Shown: positions 13,601-23,641 of the stretch, piece after piece
Numbering within the stretch: position 1 is the stretch's first letter
How the letters are laid out: each line of letters opens with the position of its first letter
Origin: Harmothoe impar
Taxonomy: Eukaryota > Annelida > Polychaeta > Phyllodocida > Polynoidae
Length of the DNA: 64,000 nt
Direction: 5' to 3'
Assembly (NCBI GenBank): GCA_947462335.1
Contig: OX381707.1
Location: 86,177,606-86,241,605, forward strand
Position numbers and translations under genes: made by a program
The notes under the pieces: generated by a model
Databases searched by the model: none
What the model saw: the letters and a program-made list of their open reading frames with translations, nothing else
What the model was told of the DNA's origin: nothing

Positions 13601-14863
13601 CTTAAGAAGTGGCCCTTTGTATGAGGCTCTAGAAAAGCATATACCAAATTGTGTTTCTGAATTTAATCCTTTCAGTCTTATCCATACATATGTTTGCTGC
13701 ATCCTGTTTACAGTGGCAGAGATTCAGGGATGTTGACATGTTGACAGTTATAACTGTACAGTGCGAGATGCTGAGTGCTGCACATGTCACCACAGATAAA
13801 CGTCAAATAGCTCTGTCAGCTGCCTGAGGGAGTCACTACAGATAAACATTATATTGTATAGTTATGGTTTGCTGCCTGAGGATGCGATAATAGACAGGAA
13901 TAACTAGTTCTACACAGCACTTATATAAGTCTAACAAAATTATGGTTTAATAACTGCAGACTATTGATTCTGGCCTAAATGTGTCAATTTAGCATGACAA
14001 CTGAAGAGTCAAAGCAATAAGTCATTTATAAATTTTTACAGAAGTCCATGCATATTGTATCCAGGAAACTCTGGCTCTGAATCATTAATAAATTTTGTTA
14101 TCAGTTATGAGGCAGTAAGTTGTAAGCTGTTGTATCCTCATCAGCATTGACTTTTAATGGTGAAATTGTATTTCGAAGTATTACCAGTACATGTCAGCAT
14201 AGATGTGCAATATTCACTATCTAAAGCTGTTAGAACCTCAGCACCCTTGCCATGGTCGGTGTTAGATTTCTAATTTCATGGGCCTCTCTGCAGATTTATG
14301 ACTGATCACTGGGAGCCGCCTCTATTAACCTGCTGGTAAACCCACTTCCCACATAGAACCTCTGCTGTCAGTGAGGCCCACACATTTGAACCTCTGCTGG
14401 CAGAAACCTCCAGACATTTTATAACTTGTCGGTCACATGTGTTTCTGCTCCAACAAATATATGTTTACATGGAAAAAGGATAAGTTATGTATATGTAAAT
14501 AAACTTCATAAACATTCACTTTTTTGCCCTTTTTAACCAAATGATAAATGTGATCAAACAACATAATTTCATGAGAATTCTTTAGTGATCATATTGTGAT
14601 CTTGCAAGGTGCCTTTGATTTTTTATTTTATTTTTAATCTATATGTGCCCCTGATGCTTAGGGATACTTATGCAACATTACTCGACTGCAAGCCAGATCT
14701 TGTGCAGAGAAAATTAATTGTATTTTACAGCTTTACTCTGGTGCAGAGTCAAGCTCGTGTAGGAGCTGGTTGGAGAGTGCTATCAAACCCAGGCTCACAT
14801 TAGTCATCGGTCAAGTCTGGGGGGGGGGTTGGGGGAGTAGGCTGACGCTTTAGAGCAGACATG

Positions 14864-15003
14864 ATTATCTGGGGTGTTCTGTAAAGTGGGATGTGACACC
14901 AAACCATGACCTTCAAGATCCGGGGTCATCAATCAAATTGGCACCTGTCAATGCTGACCAGACAATGTCTGATCTCCACTAAAAATGGCCAATAGCAGGT
15001 CTG
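14864..15003. repeat. Dispersed repeat family R3 (CAAATTGGCACCTGTCAA)
   Basis: TTCTGTAAAGTGGG, GACACCAAACCATGACC, GGGGTCATCAATCAAATTGG and CACCTGTCAATGCTGACCAG in order. Other copies: 34,563-34,690, 43,883-44,010 and 45,180-45,255. Confidence 0.6.
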
Positions 15004-15394
15004 GCAGAATAGATATCACATACATACTACATCAGGTTATTTTTACCTTTGACACACGCATACTGTGTAATAGAATACTAAATACTTTGCTACGTTAGTT
15101 AACTGAAGCCTGATATGATAATGACAGTCACACAACCACTGACAATAGTGAGGGGGTGTTGGGTTTCAATCTTACATCACTATTTATGTTAATATATCTT
15201 TATGCTGGTGAGCTTCTTGGTTGGTCAGGTTCTCTTGCACATAGGGTCAGCACTCATGCTTCAGGTTGGGGGTTTTCACACCAGGTGGCACTGTCAGTCT
15301 TCCTTCTGGTCACATGGAGAGATTGAGGTAGCCAGTCAGTCTCAGCCTACAGCCAGGTGCTCACCTGAGTATACCTGTCTTTATACCACAAACA

Positions 15395-15799
15395 GTCTTT
15401 ATCCCTCAAATAAGTACCACTTTGTGCGATAAAGACACTCTTTTTTATTGCAGAGCTGTTTGAAGGTGAAAAACACCCAAAAGTGACATTTTTCAAAATT
15501 CTCACCCATCTAGGCTTTGTGGGATAAAGACTGTTCACTTAATGGCCATATAGCCACTATAAAGGTTTTGTGGGATAAAGACTGGTCGCTGTATGGCCAT
15601 ATATAGCCACTATATAGGCTTCGGGGGATAAAGACTGTTCACTGAATAGCCACTATATAGGCTTTGTGGGACAAAGACTGGTCACTGTATGACCATATAT
15701 AGCCAATGTATAGGATTTAGGGGATGAAGACTGGTCACTGTATGGCCATATGTAGCCAATGTATAGGCCTTGTGGGATAAAGACTGTTCACTATATGGC

Positions 15800-15837
<38 letters not shown>

Positions 15838-16024
15838 CACTATATAGGCTTTGTGGAATAAAGCCTATATCATTGGCTTTGTAGGATAAAGACTATTATA
15901 TTGGCTTTGAGGGATAAAGACATTTGTGGGTTGAAGACACTTAGGCTTTAACGCCATAATTGAGGGATAAAGACCCGTGGGTGTCTTTATCCCTCAAGGA
16001 AGTACTTATTTGAGGGATAAAGAC
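15395..16024. mobile_element. Foldback element 1: 23-bp inverted ends plus internal tandem array
   Basis: Perfect 23-bp inverted ends (15,395-15,417 and 16,002-16,024) start GTCTTTATCCCTCAAA. The interior repeats a module beginning KTGGGATAAAGAC, with TATGGCCATATATAGCC and CACTATATAGG, about nine times between 15,518 and 15,920, one stretch broken by an (AT)n run at 15,801-15,834. The internal GGATAAAGAC copies match the sequence at the ends. Just inside the right end is a further inverted copy (GGGTGTCTTTATCCCTCAA). There is no coding capacity. Confidence 0.78.
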
Positions 16025-16344
16025 CCCAGAGCTACCCTTTAGGTGTGGCCAAACAGGATTATCAAAAGCCTGTCGCTCTCATACTTTCCCTACCAAGTTT
16101 GGGAACTAACGGACCCTTGCCCCAGTATATAAGGCCAAATAAATAACAGTTTTGTTTCAGGTAACATGGGATGAATCTCAAGGGTCGTTAGGTCGGATTT
16201 TTTTTTTTTTTTTTTTTTCTTTTTTTTTACATTGCCTTAAAAATGACTCAAAAAAGTATGAAATTGGGAAGATTTTTTTCAAAACTTTTGAAAAACTAAA
16301 ATGAGTCTCACCTCAGCTTCCTAATCACCTCCTTTAGATGTAAC

Positions 16345-17230
16345 ACTCCTTACAAGAGTCATCCCTCCATATCTGGGTTATCTCTTCGTATCTTGGTCAT
16401 CCCTCCTTATCTGGGTCATCTCTTCTTATCAGGGTCATCCCTCCTTATCTGGGTCATCTCTTCTTATCCGGGTCATCCATCATTATATAGGTCATTCCTC
16501 CTCTATCATGTATGGTTATTGGATCATCCTTCTTTATTAGGGTCATCCCTTCACAGGGGGGCCTTTCCTCCTTATTAAGGTGATCCGACCATATTCGGGT
16601 CATCCATCTAATCTCTCCTAATTGGGTTCATCCCTTCTTATTGAGGTCTTCCCTTCTTATTACGGTCATTCATCCTTATCTGGGTAACCCCTCCATTTGT
16701 AGGCATCCCTTCTTATCTGGGTCATCCCTGCCTCTCTGGGTCATCCCTCCTAATTTGGGTCATCCCTTCCTATCTGGGTCATCCCTGCCTCTCTGGGGAC
16801 ATCTCTCCTAATCTGGGTCATCCCTCCTCACCTGGGTCATCCCTCCTGATTTGGGTCATCCCTCCTTATCTTGGTCATCCTTTATTATATAGGTCATCTC
16901 TCCTCATTTAGGTCATCCATTCTCATCAGGGTCATCCTTCCTTGCCTGGGTCATCCTTCAATATCTATTGGTCGCCTCTCCTTACCAGGGTCATCCCACA
17001 TTTTTTGGGTCATCCCCCATAGTTGGCTCATTCCTTCTTATTTGGGTCATCCTACATTATATAGCTCATCACTCATGATTTGGGTTGTCCCTTCTTATTG
17101 GGTCATCCTACATTATATAGGTCACCCCTCATGATCTGGGTCATCTCTCCCTATCCGGGTCATCCTTCATTATCCGGGTCATTCTTACTCAGGGGGGAAT
17201 TCCTCCTCATTGAGGTCATCTCTCCTTGTC
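16345..17230. repeat. 19-bp minisatellite, copy A (GGGTCATCCCTCCTTATCT)
   Basis: About 45 degenerate head-to-tail units. Long open frames rich in Gly-His-Pro-Ser cross it only because of the repeat. The same array, with the same order of variant units, occurs at 49.7-50.3 kb and resumes after the LINE at 56,864. Confidence 0.9.
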
Positions 17231-17883
17231 AGGGCCATTGCTTTTTATCACAATCATTTTTTGTCACAATAAGATATGACCAAGCAGCACTTATCCATCC
17301 TAGTAAGTCATTCACCCTTAAAAGTAAATCAACTTGTTGCCAAGGTATACTTGTTATAAGCAAAACACCACATAGAGTTATCTACACTAGGATGGCAGAT
17401 GGCATGATACTTTTTTTTTTTTTGTAACAAATAGCTTTATTTCAGTATATAGACTGGTGGGCCAAGCCTCAAAAGTCCTCTAGAAATCATTTCTAAGGGC
17501 ATGGAGCAGTAGAGCTAGGCAACATGATTTTTTTTAGCCTCTGGAACTTGCTGAATCTGAATATCAATGTTGCCCGGCTTGAATTTTGGGTCTTCTATGT
17601 TTAATCTTCAAATGAAAAAAAAAGTAAGAAAATACCAAAAATTGAAAGAAAATCTAAAATAAATAACAAAAAGCCATATGATGACTCAAACTCTTGGGAT
17701 GTTCATAGTTGAGTGTCTCCTCAGCAATAATTGATGATATGGTAATCTTAGTATGAAGGTCAAGGTCAAGTTGAAGAAAAAGAAAGGTGGAAGATATCTT
17801 GTGAATCAGAGTGGATATCGTATATCTCATCTTTCCATTTGTGTTCTTCACTAATAGTGCTTATTACAGGTGATATCTGAATC

Positions 17884-17912
17884 AAAGGTCAAAGGTCAAA
17901 GGTCAAAGGTCA
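17884..17912. promoter_or_regulatory. Four tandem AAAGGTC units (DR1 nuclear-receptor-type spacing)
   Basis: AGGTCA half-sites lie at 17,886, 17,893, 17,900 and 17,907, each one base apart, which is the DR1 arrangement bound by RXR/HNF4-type receptors. It lies at the inner end of a transposon arm with no nearby host gene, so it may be a plain 7-bp microsatellite. Confidence 0.25.
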
Positions 17913-18967
17913 GAAATCAAGGAGATTCCTGTTATAATTTCTATGTTCTACAGGGCCAATCTGTACCATGCTGAGACTTCCCAGGAGACCTGCCTGTAGA
18001 GTCATTGTGGGACAACAGCAGCAGTTGCAATGTCAACTGCTAGTATACATATATTTTGGTCCATTCTATGACCTTTCCTACATGAAGGAAACTAGCCCCA
18101 AGCACAATTCAACTGTTATGCAAGAACTTGATCCACACTATGATTGGAGAGTGACTGGAACTGCTAGCTCCATGTCATCATTCATGGAGTGCAGACAGAA
18201 TCCCACCCCAGAGAGCAATAAGGACTTTTGGAAGTCTAGCAACCATTTTGTGCATTCAATCTAATGATAGGTATTATGGTAAAAGGGTATTCATTGTTTA
18301 ATATAATGCTGCAAGACCTTACAGCATACAATTGATATGACCAGCACCCTAGCTCTGCAGGGATCATGCAGTCAGGTCCTACAGACTGATTGTTTTTATA
18401 CCATCAGATAGCTGGCATTTTGTAACAGATGGGTCAGTGGATTGGGTGGATCCATATTTTTTATGCACCCCCTCCCCCCAGGCAGGCTTCAAATTCATTG
18501 TACATAGTTGTCTTTATCTTTATCATTGGTTTGGATTTTATGCCAAACAAGGTGATGTCTCCTTAATCCCTTGGTCAAATGGGGTAAAATGTCATTTTTG
18601 GTCTTAATGTGTCAAAATTTCTTCCAACCCCCTCCCAAATCCACCCACATTGCAATGACTGTTAACAGGGACCTTTGGCATACCTGATGTAGCTAATGGA
18701 ATGCAGACATAGCGGTACTATACATGTGTGCATTAATGAGCTACATCATTTTTTGCTAAAGGTCCCTTTTCAGAAGGGGGTGGGGGCAAGATTTTTACTG
18801 ACAGGCAGAAATTCCATGTAAACTAATGCCCCCTGTGGAAATCAAAGAATACTCTCAGATTAAAGTATTAAAATATCTACCGCTTACTTAATATTTCCCC
18901 TATGTATATTCTGCCAAAAATATAAAACTACTTCAACCCCTACAGGTCTAACAAAGATAAGAGATAG

Positions 18968-19367
18968 TACCTCCTCAAGAAGGAAGATCAGAGATCCAAA
19001 AACATTGAAAAGGTAGACCGCCATATTATGTTCTCAAAATCAAAGAAAGCTGAGGCACTACCACAAACCAAGGATGCACTGCATTTCCACATCATGAGGT
19101 TCCACCATCAGACCATGATATGGAAGCAAGCCGATTCTGCAGAACCAGACATTCCTGATCCAACTGCAATGGGTTGGACCAAGAGAAATGGAGGACTGGA
19201 ACCAATCCTGATGTCATTATCCCCAATCCCAAAAGCGTGTATGGAAGTCATTTTCTAAAACAAATTGCAGAACACAGCGTTGCAAGTGCAGAAAGGCTGG
19301 GTTACAATGCACAATAATGTGTGGATGTAAGAAAGATTTGGAAGACCTGTGCTTGAATAAGCAGTAA
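18968..19367 (+). pseudogene. Transposon-encoded CXC (tesmin/TSO1-like) domain C-terminal fragment
   Basis: The frame opens at 18,968 and reads through ALPQTKDALHFHIM, a Trp-containing segment (MIWKQAD), GWTKRNGGLEPILMSL and PKACMEVI before a stop at about 19,258. A one-base shift there leads into a Cys-rich segment (NCRTQRCKCRKAGLQCT, then CGCK) ending with TAA at 19,365-19,367. The order of a TKDA..H, Gly/Trp and PILM segment ahead of a CXC motif is familiar from uncharacterised invertebrate transposon-like proteins. The Cys motif binds zinc and usually DNA in tesmin/TSO1 proteins. It sits inside the long-TIR element, so I take it as the end of that element's protein, now broken. Confidence 0.6.
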
Positions 19368-20633
19368 GACTTTCACTTGATTAACTTGTATGTATCAGCA
19401 AGATTTAGAGGACATAGCTAAACTTAATTTATTAAGCATTGAAACTTTCTATGCTAGTGCCTGTCACCTACACTGAATTATACATTAGAATAATGTATGA
19501 TGTATGCGCATTTGTTAATCTTATGGTAACAATTTTCATCCAGAAAGCATGATTAGGTGTGGCATAAAATACAACAGCAAATTAAAGATGAAGATCATTA
19601 ACTTTCCTGTCTTTGCTATCCTATACAGTGACTTACAGTGTCCTATTGCAATTTGCTAGCTAAATGGCCTTCCTTATCAATCATACTGATCAATTTCCTA
19701 GGACAAATAGATGTCAATACTACATACATATAGTATATAAATGTGTTTCATCTCCATTAGTGCTTTAGAAAATGGGTGTGTAGTATTGAATATCAAATAC
19801 AAAGTGCTATCAGAAACAGCCTCTCCTTTTCCACTTGGTTGACCTTGACCTTTAACCATATCATACATAATTGTTAAGGTGACACTAGGCATTGTACATC
19901 CCATGAGTTTGAGTCATTATATGGCATTTGATTATTTAAAAAAAAAATTATTTCAATTTTTGGTATTTTTCTTACTTTTTTTTTCATTTGAAGATTAAAC
20001 ATAGGAGACCCAGAATTCAAGCTGGGCAACATTGATATTCGGATTCAGCACGTTCAAGACATGAAAAAAAATCATGTTGCCTAGCTCTACTGCTTCATGC
20101 CCTTAGGAATTTTTCCCAGCGTGCCGACCACCAGTCTAATAGTTTTACAGTTTTCATTTTTGTTTCAAGGACAATTTTCAGAAACAGATCTCTGCAAATA
20201 AAGCAGGCCACGTTTCAGTTTAATAACTGGTTTTCGGCAGTAACCTCGTCACACTGTGACATACTGTGATTATACAATTGATTACAAATAGTAAGACAAC
20301 TGCCTGGTGCATTAAGTACTTTCTTGGTAATAAATATGTATTACAGATTTCACATGAGCTCCAATATAAAACCGTAGATTAACATAATCAAACAAGTCTA
20401 CAAACAAACAGACACTACTATCAGGTTGTACAACATTTAATGCTCCTTCTGGTGCATCATAAAATTAATCAAAGGACGGAGTGAGTAAAGTGTGAGCCCA
20501 GTTCGGCTATTACTGAATATTGACTTGTGATTACAAGCATCATTAGATATCTTAAAGCTACATATACTCAAGGAACTTATTTCAACCTTGTGTGGTGATG
20601 TGGTATCATGAAATACAGCTTACATAAATTGAT

Positions 20634-20987
20634 CTAATCTGGGAGTCTAGGAAACTTGTCCAACAATCTTTGTTTCATAGTGGACTTGAATAGCTCAAGA
20701 GAGGGTATAATCCTATCTTCAACCTTGGTGCTATTCAATAGACTTGCCAGTGTATATTCTAGACTATACTGATACATGGTTAGCATGGAATTACACATTT
20801 TGAGCATCGGACCATCCCATCCTATAGTCATCAATTGCCTTTGGTCAATATATTTGTCTTGTCTTGACCTCTGGTACGCAGCAATCAACATGTGAGATTT
20901 TCTCCTTTCTTTTATACTATTTGACCTAGTGGCCATTAATATTTCATCTGTAGGAGTTCTTACCAGTACTTTTACTGCATTCTTCAA
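20634..20987 (-). pseudogene. LINE ORF2 C-terminal fragment
   Basis: A 117-codon open stretch resembles the region after the RT fingers/palm in CR1-like ORF2: SIKERRKSHMLIAAYQRS matches the REKALAIASFQY and HRRDIQLLYYAF positions of the other LINEs here, and it ends with a SLELFKSTMKQRLL segment like LFKSKLKKDYP elsewhere. No catalytic part is present. It lies in the 3.6 kb found only in duplication copy A. Similarity is weak, so confidence is moderate. Confidence 0.5.
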
Positions 20988-21824
20988 GCATTTACTTTGA
21001 CACCTTTCATGTATCTATCAAGCCTATCAAGGAGGTTTTACAATAATCTCTGATTATCCTTAATATAGTAACTCATTAAGCACATTAATAATATATCCTA
21101 TTTCACATTTAATTTTGGCATTCATTAATCAATATTGAAATCAGAATAGAATCATATATCATGCTTCAATGTGTTTATTTCAGGTCATCATTGTACAGAA
21201 ACCTCCAGTGTTCATCTGACCATTGGTGCTCATTACTAGATACATGTTGATGTGCCTTAAGTGTGGTATAAAGCTAGAACGACATACAATGTAACATAAT
21301 GTTATGTCTCCTTTACTTGTAGAATACATAATATAAGACATCTTTTGTTTTGGTATTTTGCCATTAATTTAAGACAGGTTATGAAGTGGTTGTTATCACT
21401 CGATTTAGCAATTGTGTATAAACATGTTACTATTAATCATTGGTGAATTTCAGTTTCATTCTATGAATTAATACATTCAGGTGCAAACAGTATGTGTATT
21501 ATCAGGTGTGTAGAGGCTGGGCTTCATTGAGTTCAGGACAAAGTGGCTGCATACCTCGTATTGCTATATTAACATACAGCAACAGTCACACAGCCGGTGG
21601 TCATTGTGACTCTACACTGACAAGCCTCCCCATTCTGTCACTGTGATATTATCAATACTTAACCGCTATTATCACTAGTGGCGTTCCGCTACTGTTTGTG
21701 TATAAGGCAGTGCTCACCACAGCCCACCATCAGAACTGGTTCAGCACGCATAGGGTCGATTCACCTAGAGTCAGACACATACCTTGAGACAGACACTTGA
21801 TTGTGAGGTTATCAAAACATTTGA

Positions 21825-22491
21825 ACCTCACCCTACTCATACCACGTTACAGCTTCATGAAAGGAGCAAGTGTAGATATCTCAATAGGAGAAGAGACCTG
21901 CATTTGCTTTACTATGCATATACTATTAAATCACTTGACGCTGAGAGTAGTTATATTGACTCTAGAAGAGTTAATACACGTTATATGTTAGGATTAAGGT
22001 ACATTGAGAGGTTCTCCAGGAATCCTGTTATTCAGAACTGCTTTCATGAGCGGGCAATTAGGCACTGGAACAAGCTCAAAGCTGAATTTACTTTGGTAGT
22101 TGACCTGAAATTGTTTAAAAGTAAATTAAAAAAGGACTACCCCGCCTGTTACAGGGTGGACCCACTACATATAGTATAGTTTTTCTAGAGAAACCTTATA
22201 TTTTTCTAAGGCTAAAAAAGCTCATCTCTACAGATATTATATTATATTATCTATTGTTTCTCATTGTATAATTTGATATTACCAGCACACCAAAAACCAA
22301 ACCCCCCCTCCAGCCCCCTTTGTTGCTATGATCATGGTCATTTACACATTCTTATAGTAAACTAGATAGGCAAGCATTAAAAGAAGGACTGAACGGCAGA
22401 CCGGATTAATCTGAGTTCAGCTTTAGATTGTATGTTTTCATACTATGTCTAATATACCTTAATAAAAATCTATAAAAAAATTAAATTAAAA
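21825..22491 (+). mobile_element. 5'-truncated LINE tail, relative of the 50-56 kb LINE
   Basis: The equivalent spot in copy B (58,146-58,238) has no LINE. In copy A, about 665 bp begin at the sequence encoding TLQLHERSKCRYLNRRRDLHLLYYAY, close to the NHRRDIQLLYYAF part of the intact LINE, and continue through HERAIRHWNKLK and FKSKLKKDYP to a stop at about 22,179. A 3' UTR with ACGGCAGA follows (also near the 3' end of the full LINE), then AATAAA (22,461-22,466) and an A-rich tail. The insertion disrupted a hairpin MITE and removed part of its loop and right arm. Confidence 0.82.
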
Positions 22492-23361
22492 ATTCACTGT
22501 CCGTGTCAGGGTATGTGTCTGACTCATGGTGAGTCTACCCTGGTGGGTATTGCTGCAGAGGTGAGAACATCGACGCTGTTAGTATGTACAATAAACCCAG
22601 ATCACACACCTAATTGCCAACTGTATTATCACTTACTGTCACGCATATCACTTTGTAGATTAGTAGTCAAATATAAGATGATGATGGCCCAATATGACAT
22701 CACTATCCAGCCTACACCACTAGATAACTAAATCCCTTTTACCCATTTTCATTACATCCAATTAGGTAAACTCTAGTTTTATGTATGTATGAATGGTGTT
22801 ACAGCCCTCTAGATTGCTCTATATTCAATCAATCTCAATACTTTCACACTTAGGGAAACTACTTTTAAAACAGATTGTGATACTGGTTAAAAGATATTAG
22901 ATCATCTTGATTATAATACCTCTTTTTAAGCAGAAGGCATGGTATTTTATGACATTTTATGCCACCTGCCCAGATAGGACCTTCATTTGAAGCTGTGAGT
23001 TAAACATTTTATAAACCTTATTACTTTATAATGTAGGGAACTATTAATGTCATTTCTACTAACACATCATCTTGTCCCAGTTGGAGTAGTTTTGTAAGAG
23101 CTGATGCAGTGTGACCCACACTGACCACTAGCGTCATAAAGCGCCCAGTTTGCCTTGTTTCACCGTGTCCATGTGTAAATGTGCTTCTGACGTAAACGAG
23201 ATAAAAGTCTGCCCCATGTCATCATAATGCATGATTGCATCCCTAGAGAGGACCTCTCCTGAGCTGCATTCAAGCATCAGGGGTTATTGTATAATCAATG
23301 GGGCATCAAAATTGTCATTAGATTAAACAGCACTGTTGTATCTGCTAAAGTGCTCGATGGG

Positions 23362-23480
23362 TTTACTTCAGGCTAAAAAAAAAAGATTTGTTTCAGGTAG
23401 CCCGACTGACTATATCTAAATAGGGCCGATCCTACATTTTTAATGCAATTTTGAATAAATTTATGTACCTCTTGTCAAAT
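23362..23480. repeat. Dispersed GATTTGTTTCAGGT repeat family
   Basis: A-rich lead, then GGTTTGTTTCAGGTMA followed by CGAC(C/T)GAC and TATATMWA. Other copies: 16,150-16,205, 29,152-29,230, about 29,985-30,053 (inverse) and 59,147-59,265. The 29.15 and 30.05 kb copies face each other and may be the ends of one 0.9-kb element in GPCR intron 3. Confidence 0.55.
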
Positions 23481-23567
23481 TTAGCATATGTGGGGAAGCT
23501 AGTTTGCATATTAATGTTTTGAAAAAAAAGATTAACCTCCCGACCCTAGATTTTCTTCAAACTAATT

Positions 23568-23573
23568 TTTATT
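23568..23573 (-). terminator. Candidate poly(A) signal AATAAA for GPCR copy A
   Basis: TTTATT on the plus strand reads AATAAA on the coding strand, about 70 nt past the TGA stop. It is conserved at the same spacing in copy B. It lies in an A/T-rich tract, so chance occurrence is possible. Confidence 0.4.
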
Positions 23574-23641
23574 TTTTTTGACCTCAGTAAGATGAAACTT
23601 GGTGCTCCTCTGTGGCAGCTGAAGCATCCACTTTGTCATGT

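Larger units (their letters stand above)
10150..14610. repeat. Older duplicated block, copy A (partner 44,765-49,500)
   Basis: Long stretches align in the same order with 44.8-49.5 kb, for example AAGCATCTAAGCAAACAGC (11,725 and 46,060), TGAGCCACACTGAGGCATG (11,848 and 46,158) and CCATACATATGTTTGCTGC (13,682 and 48,566). By eye identity is roughly 85-90% with indels. I see no exon. The block includes the four-unit GTGGCCTATTC repeat at 10,690-10,826. Confidence 0.85.
17449..20142. mobile_element. 2.7-kb DNA transposon with about 400-bp terminal inverted repeats
   Basis: Sequence from 17,449 to about 17,880 reappears inverted at about 19,745-20,142. Examples are TAGACTGGTGG at the outer end, AAGGGCATGRAGCAGTAGAG, and GCCATATRATGACTCAAAC nearer the centre. 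Arms are diverged by point changes and small indels. The interior holds a broken CXC-domain ORF (18,968-19,367) and an uncharacterised open stretch at 17,968-18,264. Copy B of the duplication lacks the element. I cannot assign a superfamily; no DDE motifs were found in what remains. Confidence 0.72.

Noticed and set aside
16393..17427. Long plus-strand ORFs rich in Gly-His-Pro-Ser
   Set aside because: They are translations of the 19-bp minisatellite; the same appears at 49.8-50.3 kb and frames differ between copies.
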